64,000 nucleotides of DNA from NCBI RefSeq assembly GCF_900110775.1, contig NZ_FOEP01000003.1, positions 248,001 through 312,000 of the forward strand. Direction: 5' to 3'. The position numbers and the translations under genes were made by a program. Of this stretch, positions 35,309 through 45,086 are shown one piece after another; the stretch's first letter is position 1; each line of letters begins with the position of its first letter. A model generated the notes under the pieces. The model was given only the letters and a program-made list of their open reading frames with translations, ran no database searches and was not told the origin of the DNA. Source of the DNA: Thalassovita taeanensis (GTDB lineage Bacteria; Pseudomonadota; Alphaproteobacteria; Rhodobacterales; Rhodobacteraceae).

Positions 35309-37841
35309 TCACGATCCGCCCGGGGACGACGATGAGTTTCTTCGGCTGGGCCCCGTCCAGCGCTCTGATCACAGCATCGTGGGCCAGCACCAGCTTTTCA
35401 ACCTCTTCCTTCGGCATATCGGCGGGCACGCTGATTTCCGCGCGGCGTTTTCCGTTGATCTGGATCGGCAGGGTGACGGTTTCGTCGACCAGCATCGCCT
35501 CGTCGGCCTGCGGCCATGGGGCCGAAGCGATCAGGCCGTCGCCGCCCAGCAGTTGCCACAGTTCCTCGGAGAGGTGGGGGGTCATGGGCGACATCAGCTG
35601 CGCCAGCGTTTTCGCGGCTTGTTGTTTGGTCGCGGCCCCGGCCTTGGATTTCGCCACGGCGTTGGTGAAGGCGTAGAGTTTGGCGATCGACGCGTTGAAG
35701 CCGAAGGATTCGACGCCGCCGGTCACATCGTGGATGGCCTTGTGCATCGCGCGCAGCAGGGCGTCGTCTTCGGTCGGGTTGGCGGCGGTGTCGCTGCTTG
35801 CGGCCTCGGTCGCGATGCGGTGGACGCGGGCGAGGTGCTTGAACGCGGCCTCGGCACCCGAGGCGGTCCATTCCACGTCACGTTCGGGCGGGCTGTCGGA
35901 CAGCACGAACCAGCGGGCGGTGTCGGCGCCGTATTGGGCGATGATCTGATCGGGATCGACGACGTTTTTCTTCGACTTCGACATCTTGGCCGAGGGGATG
36001 ATCTCGACCGCGGTGCCATCGGCGAGTTTGCCGTCGGTGACGTCCTCTGGCAGGTGATAGACCGGGCGGCCTGCTGCGTCGCGGGTCAGGTAGATTTCAT
36101 GCGTGACCATGCCCTGAGTGAAGAGCGCGTTGAAAGGCTCGATCGCTTTGGGCGGCAGGTGGCCGGTGATCTGCATCGCGCGGGCAAAGAAGCGCGAATA
36201 GAGCAGGTGCAGGATCGCGTGTTCAATGCCGCCGATATACTGATCGACGTTCATCCAATACTCAGCCTCGGCCATATCGGTGGGCGTGCTGGCGTGGGGG
36301 GCGGTGAAGCGGGCATAGTACCACGAGCTGTCGACGAAGGTATCCATCGTGTCGGTTTCGCGCAGCGCGGGTTCGCCGCAGGTCGGGCAGCTGCAATTGC
36401 GCCAGGTTGGATGGCGGTCGAGCGGGTTGCCGGGGGTGTCGAAGGTGACATCATAGGGCAGCTCGATCGGCAGGTTCTCTTTCTTTTCGGGGACCACACC
36501 GCAGGTGTCGCAATGCACGATCGGGATCGGGCACCCCCAGTAGCGTTGCCGCGACAGGCCCCAGTCACGCAGGCGGAATTTGGTCACGCCTTGGCCGACG
36601 CCATTGGATTCGCAGAAATCAATGGCGGTGGCGACAGCGTCATCGCCAGTCTGCGCGGCTTCGCCGGCAAAGCCACGGACATAGTGGACGGTTTCCGATT
36701 TCAGCGGTGTAAACGCCTGCGTCAGCGGCGCCTCTTCCGCGCCGGTGGGGATAAAGACCGGGTTGATAGGCAGGTCATATTTGGTGGCAAAATCAAAGTC
36801 GCGCTGGTCATGCGCCGGGCAGCCGAAGATCGCGCCGGTGCCATAATCCATCAGGATGAAGTTGGCGATGTAGACCGGCAGTTCCCATGCGGTGTCAAAC
36901 GGGTGGCGCACGCGCAGGCCAGTGTCATAGCCCAGCTTTTCGGCGGTCTCGATCGCTTCGGCGGTGGTGCCGCCCTTGCGGCAGAGCGCGCAGAACTCGG
37001 CGACGTCGGGGGTGTCACGCTCGAGCTGTTTGGCAAGCGGGTGGTCGGGCGAGATGCCGACGAAGCTGGCCCCCATCAGGGTGTCGGGGCGGGTGGTATA
37101 CACCTCGATCCGGTCAGTGCCATGCGGGCCGTCGATCAGGCCAAAGGCGAATTGCAGGCCGCGCGATTTGCCGATCCAGTTCGCCTGCATCAGTTTGACC
37201 TTGGCGGGCCAGTTATCCAGCGTATCAAGTGCGTCGAGCAGTTCTTCGGAATAGTCGGAAATCTTGAAGAACCACTGGGTCAGCTCGCGGCGTTCGACAT
37301 CGGCACCCGAGCGCCAGCCCTTGCCGTCGATCACCTGTTCGTTGGCCAGAACGGTCATATCAACCGGGTCCCAGTTCACCACGGCGTTTTTGCGGTACGC
37401 CAGCCCTTTGTCCATGAAGTCGATGAACAGCGCCTGCTGCTGACCGTAGTATTCGGGATCGCAGGTCGCGAATTCGCGCGACCAGTCGATGGACAGGCCC
37501 AGCGGCTTCATCTGTCCGCGCATGTCAGCGATGTTGGAGTAGGTCCAGTCCTTGGGGTGGCCGCCAATTGCCATGGCGGCGTTTTCGGCGGGCATGCCGA
37601 ACGCATCCCAGCCCATTGGGTGCAGCACGTTATGGCCGGTGGCCAGTTTGTAGCGCGCGATTACGTCGCCCATCGTGTAGTTGCGCACATGGCCCATGTG
37701 GATACGCCCCGACGGATAGGGGAACATTTCCAGCACGTAATACTTCGGCTTGTCCGCCGAACGCACGGCCTTGAAGAGTTCGGCCTGTGACCAGGCCTCT
37801 TGCCATTTGGCTTCGATCTCGGCGGCGGAATAGCGCGACAT
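35295..37841 (-). CDS. leuS: Leucyl-tRNA synthetase
   Basis: 848 residues. HIGH-type motif [15 protein letters not shown] (about 41-55), the zinc-ribbon-like Cys pairs CDTCG and CPTCG, the CP1 editing domain with [13 protein letters not shown], and [13 protein letters not shown] near 615. The C-terminal part ends [13 protein letters not shown]. It charges tRNA-Leu. First gene of the leuS-lptE-holA unit. Confidence 0.98.
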   Translation of the reverse strand: MSRYSAAEIEAKWQEAWSQAELFKAVRSADKPKYYVLEMFPYPSGRIHMGHVRNYTMGDVIARYKLATGHNVLHPMGWDAFGMPAENAAMAIGGHPKDWTYSNIADMRGQMKPLGLSIDWSREFATCDPEYYGQQQALFIDFMDKGLAYRKNAVVNWDPVDMTVLANEQVIDGKGWRSGADVERRELTQWFFKISDYSEELLDALDTLDNWPAKVKLMQANWIGKSRGLQFAFGLIDGPHGTDRIEVYTTRPDTLMGASFVGISPDHPLAKQLERDTPDVAEFCALCRKGGTTAEAIETAEKLGYDTGLRVRHPFDTAWELPVYIANFILMDYGTGAIFGCPAHDQRDFDFATKYDLPINPVFIPTGAEEAPLTQAFTPLKSETVHYVRGFAGEAAQTGDDAVATAIDFCESNGVGQGVTKFRLRDWGLSRQRYWGCPIPIVHCDTCGVVPEKKENLPIELPYDVTFDTPGNPLDRHPTWRNCSCPTCGEPALRETDTMDTFVDSSWYYARFTAPHASTPTDMAEAEYWMNVDQYIGGIEHAILHLLYSRFFARAMQITGHLPPKAIEPFNALFTQGMVTHEIYLTRDAAGRPVYHLPEDVTDGKLADGTAVEIIPSAKMSKSKKNVVDPDQIIAQYGADTARWFVLSDSPPERDVEWTASGAEAAFKHLARVHRIATEAASSDTAANPTEDDALLRAMHKAIHDVTGGVESFGFNASIAKLYAFTNAVAKSKAGAATKQQAAKTLAQLMSPMTPHLSEELWQLLGGDGLIASAPWPQADEAMLVDETVTLPIQINGKRRAEISVPADMPKEEVEKLVLAHDAVIRALDGAQPKKLIVVPGRIVNVVV

Positions 37842-38018
37842 GTGGGGCGAACCTTTCTTGACTGCGTGGGCGTGGTCATGACTGCATGGGCAGGCGTCAC
37901 CGCACCGGGTGATAGGCGGACGCGGGGCGTTGGTCTAGGGGTTTGGGTGAAAAATGCGGGTCTGGGCGGGATCGCCAGAGGCTGTATAAGAGATTTATTG
38001 TGGCAGAAGGGCGTATTC

Positions 38019-39278
38019 ATGAAGATCCTGTTTATTCACCAGAACTTTCCCGGTCAGTTCAAGCATCTGGCACCCGCGTTGGCCAAGGCGGGTCACGAGG
38101 TGGTGGCGCTGACGCTGCGGGTGAAAAAGCCGGGGGATTGGCAGGGGGTGAAGGTGCTGCCCTATGCTGTGCAGCGCAAGCAGGGTCAGGGGGCGCATCC
38201 CTGGGTACTGGATTTCGACACCAAGGTGATCCGGGGCGAGGCCTGTTTCAACGCGGCCTGTCGGTTGCGGGCGCAGGGGTTTTCGCCGGATATCATCGTG
38301 GCGCATCCGGGATGGGGCGAATCGATGTTTCTGCGCGATGTCTGGCCCGAGGCGCGGATTGGTCTGTATTACGAACTGTACCACATCTCATCGGACGAGC
38401 ATCTGGGGTTTGACCCAGAGTTTCAGGCGAAGGTGGGGCAGGCCGAGCATCTGCGGATCCGGCTGAAGAACCTGAACAACCGGGTGCATTTTCCGGTGGG
38501 CGATCTGGGGATCAGCCCGACCGAGTTTCAGGCGGGCACGTTTCCGCCCGAGTTCCGCGAGAAGATCAGCGTGATCCATGACGGGATCGACACCGACCAT
38601 GTGGTGGCGAATGAGGGCGCGCGATTCACCCTGCCGGACGGGTCGGTGGTGACGCGCGACGATGAGGTGATCACCTTCGTGAACCGCAATCTGGAGCCCT
38701 ATCGCGGCTATCACATCTTCATGCGGGCGCTGCCGCAGCTGTTGAAAGAGCGGCCGAATGCGAAGGTTCTGATCGTGGGGGGCGACGACGTAAGTTATGG
38801 CGCGCGGCCGCCCAAGGGGCAGACCTGGAAGCAGATTTTCATCGACGAGGTGCGCGGGCGCATTCCGACGCCGAACTGGAGCCGGGTGCATTTTCTGGGG
38901 CGGATTCCCTATGACCAGTTCGTGACGCTGCTTCAGGTCAGCCGGGTGCACGTGTATCTGACCTATCCGTTCGTGCTGAGCTGGTCGCTGTTCGAAGCGA
39001 TGAGCGCGCAGGCGGCGATTGTGGCCAGCAATACCGCGCCTTTGCACGAGGCGATCCGCCACGGGGAAACCGGGCGGCTGGTTGATTTCTTTGATGGTGA
39101 CGCTTTGGTGGCAGAGGTTTGCGCACTGTTGCAGGACGCAGAGGCGCGGGCGGCATTGGGCCGGGCGGCGCGGGCACATGTGGTGGCGAATTACGACCTC
39201 AAGTCAATCTGCCTGCCGAAGCAACTGGAGTGGATCGAGCGGCTGTATCAAACGCAGGCGGGCACTGTGGGGGACTGA
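38019..39278 (+). CDS. Glycosyltransferase family 4 protein
   Basis: 419 residues from ATG 38019 (MKILFIHQNFPGQFKHLAPAL). The N-terminal acceptor domain is followed by a GT4 donor domain: NRNLEPYRGYHIFMRALPQLLKERP, VLIVGGDDVSYG, VHFLGRIPYDQFVTLLQVS and YPFVLSWSLFEAMSAQAAIVASNTAPLHEAI, with Glu in the usual E-x7-E site. It probably builds an extracellular or capsular polysaccharide. It stands alone on the plus strand between leuS and the DUF3576 gene, which are often adjacent in relatives, so an insertion here is possible. Confidence 0.9.
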   Translation: MKILFIHQNFPGQFKHLAPALAKAGHEVVALTLRVKKPGDWQGVKVLPYAVQRKQGQGAHPWVLDFDTKVIRGEACFNAACRLRAQGFSPDIIVAHPGWGESMFLRDVWPEARIGLYYELYHISSDEHLGFDPEFQAKVGQAEHLRIRLKNLNNRVHFPVGDLGISPTEFQAGTFPPEFREKISVIHDGIDTDHVVANEGARFTLPDGSVVTRDDEVITFVNRNLEPYRGYHIFMRALPQLLKERPNAKVLIVGGDDVSYGARPPKGQTWKQIFIDEVRGRIPTPNWSRVHFLGRIPYDQFVTLLQVSRVHVYLTYPFVLSWSLFEAMSAQAAIVASNTAPLHEAIRHGETGRLVDFFDGDALVAEVCALLQDAEARAALGRAARAHVVANYDLKSICLPKQLEWIERLYQTQAGTVGD

Positions 39279-39359
39279 TGCGCGGGCTTTGCGGCAAGGC
39301 GCTGTTGTCGCGCTTCGCCGTTGAGTGTTGTGCGGGCGCAGGCGCGGCCCTCGAACGGA

Positions 39360-39869
39360 TCAGTATTTCTTGTCGGCAATCCGCAACTGACGCGCACGCG
39401 ACAGAATCGCGTCTTCGACGGCACGCTGGGTGCCTGCGCTGACAGGGGCACCGCCACGGGTCTGCATGGCAACAATCAAAGAGCGGGCTTCGAGCGCGGG
39501 GTCTTTGACATAGACCGTAGCGCGATAGGCGCGACCACCGCCCGGTGGTGTGCCGTATCCCATGACAATCACGCCGGTAAACGGATCAATCGACTGTACC
39601 GGCAGGAAGTTCAGCACCTCAAGCGAGGCATTCCAGATATAGCGGTTCACCGCGACGGTGGTATCGCCGTCTTTCTTCTTGAACATATCGAACAGCGACG
39701 TTTCGCCTGGGCGGTTCTGCGGGTTCCCGATGTCGTCGCGCTTGTTATACGCTTCGATGTCGCCGGGAATCAGCGGCTCGCCGGGGGCGCGATCGCGCCC
39801 GCCACATGCGACCAGCGCCGTCAGCGCCAGACAGGCCAGAGTTACCTTGAAAATGCGATTTATGGTCAT
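39360..39869 (-). CDS. DUF3576 lipoprotein
   Basis: 169 residues from ATG 39869 (MTINRIFKVTL); the 19-residue upstream extension would bury the signal peptide. Lipobox LVAC (Cys about 22). DUF3576 text: LFDMFKKKDGDTTVAVNRYIWNASLEVLNFLPVQSIDPFTGVIVMGYGTPPGG and YRATVYVKDPALEARSLIVAM. Function unknown; in related genomes it usually sits just upstream of leuS, consistent with an envelope role beside lptE. Confidence 0.88.
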   Translation of the reverse strand: MTINRIFKVTLACLALTALVACGGRDRAPGEPLIPGDIEAYNKRDDIGNPQNRPGETSLFDMFKKKDGDTTVAVNRYIWNASLEVLNFLPVQSIDPFTGVIVMGYGTPPGGGRAYRATVYVKDPALEARSLIVAMQTRGGAPVSAGTQRAVEDAILSRARQLRIADKKY

Positions 39870-40138
39870 GCCGCCGCCCAAATCCTGCTTTTGTACCGTC
39901 CTACCGAACGGCCCGGCGAGGGGCAAGAACTTAGTGCGTTACGCTATATAGGGCGGGTCGTGCAGCAGAATTGCGCCGCCGCGACGGAGAGAGTGTGGCA
40001 AAGCTGCACCATCCGAGGCGGCAATGTGGCACGAAAGGTGGCTGAGCTTGCAATGCGACCCCGAAAAGAGCGAGAGAACATTCATACCCAAATCGGATTC
40101 CCCGTTTTGGGGCTGATTGGAAAACCGAGGGAAAAAAG

Positions 40139-41035
40139 ATGAAAAAAGTTCTCTTCGCTACGACTGCTCTGGTCGCAACCGCTGGTGTTGCAGCTGCAGA
40201 CGTTTCGTTCGGCGGCTACGCCCGCTTTGGCGCGATCTACATCGAAAACGCAGCTGAAGAAACCACGATGGAAAGCCGTCTCCGTCTGATCGTGACCGCA
40301 ACTGCAGAAGCCGACAACGGCCTGTCGTTCGGTGCACAGACTCGTTACCAAGCGAACGAGATGTCGAATGGCTACGCCGGCAACGCCGGTTTCAACGCTC
40401 CCCGTTTCTGGGTTTCGACCGGTGGTCTGGAAATCTCGATGGGTCACGTTCAGGGTGCACTCGAGTACATGCCCGGCATGTATGCTGGCAGCGTTGGCCT
40501 GACCGGCCTGGGCTACCGCGACATTGTTTATAACTACGCCGCCGACAATTACACTTCCGGTGCTCCCGGCCGTCAGGGTGTTGACGTGAAATACGCTGCA
40601 GGCGCCTTCTCGGCTCACCTGTCGCACTCGTTCGACAACGCCTACAACGGCAACTTCGACCGTACCGCTCTGGTTGTTGCTTACACCATGGGTGACTACT
40701 CCGTCGCCGTGGCTGGTCAGGACAGCGATATCGTTGGCGACACCACTTGGGCGCTGACCGCATCGGGCAACTTCGGCCCCGCCGCAGTTACTCTGCAGGT
40801 TGCTGACAACGATGGCGACATGAAGTACGGCGTTTCGGCTTCCTTCGAAGCTGGCGCAGCAACCACCATCATCGGCTACGTCAACCATGACGAAGCAATC
40901 GATGACGAAAACTACGGTGTTGGCGTCAAGCACAAGCTGGGTGGCGGCGCTTCGATCGAAGGCGGCGTTGTTTCGCTCGGCGGCCTGGCCGGCAGCACAA
41001 CACGTGCCGACCTGGGTCTGAAGTTCTCGTTCTAA
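40139..41035 (+). CDS. Outer-membrane porin
   Basis: 298 residues with signal peptide MKKVLFATTALVATAGVAAA and mature start DVSFGGYARFGAIYIE. Alternating beta-strand pattern, Gly/Ala-rich with aromatic girdles, ending in DLGLKFSF with a terminal Phe for BAM recognition. The codon choice is visibly more biased (CTG, GGC, GTT, AAC), as in highly expressed genes. Strong site GAGGGAAAAAAG upstream. Monocistronic with a strong terminator. Confidence 0.94.
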   Translation: MKKVLFATTALVATAGVAAADVSFGGYARFGAIYIENAAEETTMESRLRLIVTATAEADNGLSFGAQTRYQANEMSNGYAGNAGFNAPRFWVSTGGLEISMGHVQGALEYMPGMYAGSVGLTGLGYRDIVYNYAADNYTSGAPGRQGVDVKYAAGAFSAHLSHSFDNAYNGNFDRTALVVAYTMGDYSVAVAGQDSDIVGDTTWALTASGNFGPAAVTLQVADNDGDMKYGVSASFEAGAATTIIGYVNHDEAIDDENYGVGVKHKLGGGASIEGGVVSLGGLAGSTTRADLGLKFSF

Positions 41036-41060
41036 TATCTTAGAACCAGACGATCCTAAA

Positions 41061-41096
41061 AGAAGGGCAGGTCATTTGACCTGCCCTTTCTTTTTG
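41061..41096 (+). terminator. Rho-independent terminator of the porin gene
   Basis: Stem AAGGGCAGGTC (41063-41073), loop ATTT, stem GACCTGCCCTT (41078-41088), then TCTTTTTG. It begins about 25 bp after the porin stop. Confidence 0.95.
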
Positions 41097-41141
41097 TCTG
41101 ATATGACGTGCGGGCCTGCGGGCCCTTTTTACGTTCTGGGA

Positions 41142-42890
41142 TCAGAGATCAGGCCAGAGAGCGGGATCAAGGTTGTCGATCACCTGTGACAGAGCCTGTT
41201 TGTGCCGCACCCAGCCGCCGAGCGAGCGGTCATGCACGCCCTCGCGGACCTGCGCGACGCTGGCGGTCAGCACTGGGGCTGTGTTGCGTTCCGGCAAAGC
41301 CATGTCGGGGTGCCAGTCCACGCCGCAGGCCTGCGCCAATGTGCGGCTGGTGTTTTCAGTATCGCGCACCAGTGTTTCATAGGAAATATCGGTGATCCGG
41401 CCGCCGAACAGTGCCTGCCAGTGGGCCATATAGCGACGATATATGTTGATCTGCGCCGCCATGGCGCGCTGGTCATAGGTAAAGGCCATCGCCGGGCTGG
41501 AGAAATACGTGCGCCACATCGACAGGGCCACGTCGCGCGGATCGCGGGTGATATGCAGGATTGTCGCGTTCGGAAACGCTGTCAGCAGGAACCCGATATA
41601 GCGATAATTCGCGGGCATCTTGTCGATGAACCCCTGTGTGTCCTCGGGCATCGGCGGCAGGGCGGCGCGATAGCTTTGCGCGAATTGTGTGGGGTCAAAG
41701 TCGGTGTCAGCCTCAAGCAGGGGGCGGACAAGGCGCCCGGCGGTGGCCAGTTCACCGCAGCCAAACAGCGCTGGGTGCGAGGTGAGGATCTGTTCGGTAA
41801 GCGTGGTGCCAGAGCGCGGCAGGCCAAGCACGAAGACCGGCGCGGGCTGTTCTGGTGCCGCGGCGGGCGGCAGGTCGGTGGCATTGGCGAAGCGCGCGGT
41901 GATCGCGGCGAATTCGGCCTGCGCCAGCGCGGGATCGAAGGGACGCTGGCGGGCGAAGCCCTCGTTCGCGGTCTGGAACCAGCGGTCAGCGTCAGTGCCG
42001 TCGCCGTCGGCGGATTTCATCAGCAGGTTGGCTTTGGCCAGCGCCAGAAAGGGCGCGGCGGGGGCGGCTTTGGGCGTGCTGCGCAGGGCCGCGTCGACCG
42101 TGTTCAGAAGCGCGGGTCGGTCTTCGGCAGGCGAGAGGAGTGCCAGTTCCAGCAGGGCCTCGGGGTGGTTGGGGGCGGCGATGAGCAGTCGGCGATAGGC
42201 GGTGATGGCATCAGTGCGGCGGCCAAGTTCATTGAGCACAACGGCGTGGCGCTGTAGCGAAGCGATATGGTTGGGGCTGAGGGCAAGCGCCTTTTCGACA
42301 GCGGCAAGCGCATCGTCCATCCGGTGTTTGCGGCCCAGCACGGTCGACAGGTTCGACAGGGTGTCGGGCGCCTTGGGATTGAGTGCCAGAGCGGCCTGAT
42401 AATCGGTGATCGCGCCGTCTTCGTCCCCGGCCTCAGAGCGCAGGACACCGCGCAGGGTGAGGGTGCGGGGCTGGCGGGGATCAAGGCTGAGCGCTTGATC
42501 GAGCGAGGCAAGGGCGGCGTCGGGCAGCCCGGCGTTCATCTGAGCAAGGCCCTGAAAATACAGCATATTGGCGCGGTCCGGGCGCTTGGGCAGCAGCCGG
42601 GTGATCAGGTCGAGGGCACGCTTGGCCTGCCCGGTCGAAATCAGCGCCTGGATCAGGTTGTTCTGTGCATCAGGGTGGGCGGGGTTGAGTTTCAGCGCCT
42701 TCTGGAACCAGGTGATCGCCTCGCGCTCCTCGCCCATCTGGGCCTGTGCCGTGCCTGCAAGGTTGGCGAAATACGCCTCGCGCGGGTAGGCTTTGGTGGC
42801 GGCTTTGGCGGCTTTGAAGGCCTGTTTGAACTGGCCCGCGTTGAGATGGGCCATGATCCGGTCGGCATCGGCGTGCGGGTTGTATGCCAT
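41142..42890 (-). CDS. TPR-repeat sulfotransferase family protein
   Basis: 582 residues from ATG 42890 (MAYNPHADADRIM), GGAG 9 bp upstream. Residues 1-270 are tetratricopeptide repeats (AITWFQKALKLNPAHPDAQNNLIQALISTGQ and similar). Residues 320-580 are a sulfotransferase: 5' PAPS loop FVLGLPRSGTTLTEQIL and 3' region ILHITRDPRDVALSMWRTYF. Proteins of this build are common in roseobacters; the acceptor (protein, glycan or small molecule) is unknown. Minus-strand single gene. Confidence 0.9.
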   Translation of the reverse strand: MAYNPHADADRIMAHLNAGQFKQAFKAAKAATKAYPREAYFANLAGTAQAQMGEEREAITWFQKALKLNPAHPDAQNNLIQALISTGQAKRALDLITRLLPKRPDRANMLYFQGLAQMNAGLPDAALASLDQALSLDPRQPRTLTLRGVLRSEAGDEDGAITDYQAALALNPKAPDTLSNLSTVLGRKHRMDDALAAVEKALALSPNHIASLQRHAVVLNELGRRTDAITAYRRLLIAAPNHPEALLELALLSPAEDRPALLNTVDAALRSTPKAAPAAPFLALAKANLLMKSADGDGTDADRWFQTANEGFARQRPFDPALAQAEFAAITARFANATDLPPAAAPEQPAPVFVLGLPRSGTTLTEQILTSHPALFGCGELATAGRLVRPLLEADTDFDPTQFAQSYRAALPPMPEDTQGFIDKMPANYRYIGFLLTAFPNATILHITRDPRDVALSMWRTYFSSPAMAFTYDQRAMAAQINIYRRYMAHWQALFGGRITDISYETLVRDTENTSRTLAQACGVDWHPDMALPERNTAPVLTASVAQVREGVHDRSLGGWVRHKQALSQVIDNLDPALWPDL

Positions 42891-43028
42891 TTTGTCTGCT
42901 CCGTGTCGGGTTGCGGGACTATAGGCAGGGGGCAAAGTGGCATCAATGGGCGTTGCGCGGGCAGGGGCGGGGGTTTTCTTTTGCGGCGCGGTGGTGTTCT
43001 TTGCGGCAAAGGAAAAAAGGGGGTCGGG

Positions 43029-43682
43029 ATGGCACTTTCAGAGATCAAGGAGCGGGTCGCAAAGGCGGAGCGGGCGGCCGGACGGGCGGCGGGCAGCGTG
43101 ACGTTGATTGCGGTGTCGAAGGTACAGCCGAATGCACGGGTCGAGGCGGTTCTGGAACAGGGACACCGGGTGTTTGGTGAAAACAAGGTGCAGGAGGCGG
43201 CAGGCAAGTGGCCAGAGTTTCGCACACGTTTTCAGGGTGTTGAGGTGCATCTGATCGGGCCGTTGCAGACCAACAAGGCGCGTCAGGCGATGGAGCTGTT
43301 CGAGGCGATCCATTCGCTGGACCGGCCCAAGCTGGCGACGACGCTGGCGCGGCTGGCGCAGGACATCGGGCAGTGCCCCGACCTGTTCATTCAGGTCAAC
43401 ACCGGCGAGGAGGAGCAGAAGGCCGGGGTCCTGCCTGCGCAAGCTGATGATTTCGTTTCAGAATGTCGGGGCTTGGATCTGCCGGTCAAGGGGTTGATGT
43501 GCATCCCGCCGGTCGACGAGGAGCCATCGCTGCACTTTGCGTTGCTGGGCAAGATCGCGGCACGCAACGGGTTGACGGGGCTGTCGATGGGCATGAGCAG
43601 CGATTTCGAGAGCGCGATCGCGCTGGGGGCGACGCATGTGCGGGTCGGCTCGGCGATTTTTGGCGAGCGCGATTACGGCTGA
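43029..43682 (+). CDS. YggS/PROSC-family PLP homeostasis protein
   Basis: 217 residues from ATG 43029. Lys in LIAVSKVQPNARVEAVLEQGHRVFGENKVQEA (PLP Schiff base), then HLIGPLQTNKARQAMELFEAIHSLDR, VKGLMCIPPVDEE, LSMGMSSDFESAIALGATHVRVGSAIFG. It buffers free pyridoxal phosphate. Monocistronic; converges on the CoA transferase gene. Confidence 0.94.
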   Translation: MALSEIKERVAKAERAAGRAAGSVTLIAVSKVQPNARVEAVLEQGHRVFGENKVQEAAGKWPEFRTRFQGVEVHLIGPLQTNKARQAMELFEAIHSLDRPKLATTLARLAQDIGQCPDLFIQVNTGEEEQKAGVLPAQADDFVSECRGLDLPVKGLMCIPPVDEEPSLHFALLGKIAARNGLTGLSMGMSSDFESAIALGATHVRVGSAIFGERDYG

Positions 43683-43785
43683 GGGTTAACCGGGCGTTCG
43701 GGCGTGTGCGGGGGGCTGCGCGCGCCGGGCGCGGTTCGTGCAGGTTAACAAGGGCGATGCGGTGGTTTTGGGGCATGTGAAACAC

Positions 43786-43814
43786 ATGCACAGACCATGC
43801 ACATCTGATGCACA
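43786..43814 (-). repeat. Phased ATGCACA array C (11-bp period)
   Basis: Exact ATGCACA at 43786, 43797 and 43808: three heptamers at 11-bp steps, spacers GACC and TCTG. It sits in the convergent gap between yggS and the CoA transferase gene, where no start codon is nearby. Confidence 0.8.
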
Positions 43815-43888
43815 TCGTGACGGGCAAGGGAGCGGGTTAACGGGGCGGGCTTAACCGGTTGCGGCGGTTTTGCGTCGCAGGGTTTTCC

Positions 43889-43921
43889 GCCTCCGGCGGG
43901 AGTATTTTGGTCAGAAAGAAA
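43889..43921 (+). repeat. Dispersed 33-bp intergenic repeat, copy 3
   Basis: GCCTCCGGCGGGAGTATTTT followed by GGTCAGAAAGAAA; it matches copy 2 except for the last base. It lies 50 bp before the 3' end of the CoA transferase gene, 75 bp after array C. Confidence 0.9.
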
Positions 43922-43970
43922 CCGGGCGCAGGGGGCAGGCGCGGCTGAGCGCCTGCGGGAGGCGTGATGC

Positions 43971-45086
43971 TCAGCTGTTGTTTCGTCCGAGTTTTGGCGA
44001 GGCGCAAGCAAGGTTCAGTTCTGCCTCGGAAAAGCGGAAGGGGGCGCGGATGCCGGGAACGCCCTCGGGGTCGATCCGCAGGCCGCGGGCGGTTACCTGA
44101 GGGTCGGCGAACACATCGGCCATGTCATTGATCGGACCGGCGGGGATGCCGTTGGCCTCGCAGCCGGTCAGAAGATCGGCTTTGGTGCGCTGACGGGTTG
44201 CGGCCATCAGCAGGTCGATCATCGCGGCGCGGTTGGCAACGCGGTCGGCATTGGTGAGGTATTCGGGGGCTTGGGCCATCCAGTCGAGGCCCAGCAGGGT
44301 GCACAGGCGGTGGTATTGGCCATCGTTGCCGGTGGCGATGATGATATGGCCATCGGCGCAATCGAACACCTGATAGGGCGTCAGGTTGGGGTGATAATTG
44401 CCGGTGCGCCCCGGCGGGGTGCCGGTGGCGAAATAGTTCATCGCCTGATTGGCGGTGACAGAGACGGCGACATCGAGCAGGGCCATGTCGATCTGTTGGC
44501 CCAGCCCGGTTTTTTCACGCTGATAGAGCGCGGCGAGGATGCCGGTGACGGAATAGATCCCGGTGAAGAGGTCGGTGACGGCGACGCCTGTGCGCTGGGG
44601 CTGGCCATCGGGGTCGCCGGTGATCGACATCAGGCCCGACATGCCCTGAATGATATAGTCGTACCCGGCGCGGTGGGCGTAGGGGCCGGTTTGGCCGAAG
44701 CCGGTGATCGAGCAGTAGATCAGGCGCGGGTTGAGCGCGTGCAGGCTGTCGTAGTCCAGCCCGTATTTGGCCAGCCCGCCGACCTTGAAATTCTCGATCA
44801 GGATATCGGCGTCGCGGATCAGGTCCCGGACCTGTTGCTGGCCCTCGGAGGTGCGGAAATCGATGGTGACGCTGGATTTGCCACGGTTGCAGGAGTGAAA
44901 ATAGGCTGCGGTCGTTTCGCCCTCGTGCTGGATGAACGGCGGGCCCCATTGGCGGGTATCGTCGCCCTGGGGGGATTCGACTTTGATCACGTCGGCGCCG
45001 AGGTCGGAGAGGGTTTGACCGGCCCAGGGGCCGGCCAGGATGCGCGCGAGTTCGACGACTTTCAGTCCGGCAAGCGGGGTTGTCAT
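43971..45086 (-). CDS. CaiB/BaiF (family III) CoA transferase
   Basis: 371 residues. Opening KVVELARILAGPWAGQTLSDLGADVIKVESP, GKSSVTIDFRTSEGQQQVRDLI, catalytic Asp region GLGQQIDMALLDVAVSV. It moves CoA between acyl donors and carboxylic acids; substrate unknown. It overlaps the DsbA-like gene by 4 bp. Confidence 0.92.
   Translation of the reverse strand: MTTPLAGLKVVELARILAGPWAGQTLSDLGADVIKVESPQGDDTRQWGPPFIQHEGETTAAYFHSCNRGKSSVTIDFRTSEGQQQVRDLIRDADILIENFKVGGLAKYGLDYDSLHALNPRLIYCSITGFGQTGPYAHRAGYDYIIQGMSGLMSITGDPDGQPQRTGVAVTDLFTGIYSVTGILAALYQREKTGLGQQIDMALLDVAVSVTANQAMNYFATGTPPGRTGNYHPNLTPYQVFDCADGHIIIATGNDGQYHRLCTLLGLDWMAQAPEYLTNADRVANRAAMIDLLMAATRQRTKADLLTGCEANGIPAGPINDMADVFADPQVTARGLRIDPEGVPGIRAPFRFSEAELNLACASPKLGRNNS

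Noticed and set aside
35283-37790. 835-residue open frame on the plus strand
   Set aside because: It is antisense to leuS, which has complete synthetase motifs. Long antisense frames are expected from high GC and codon bias.
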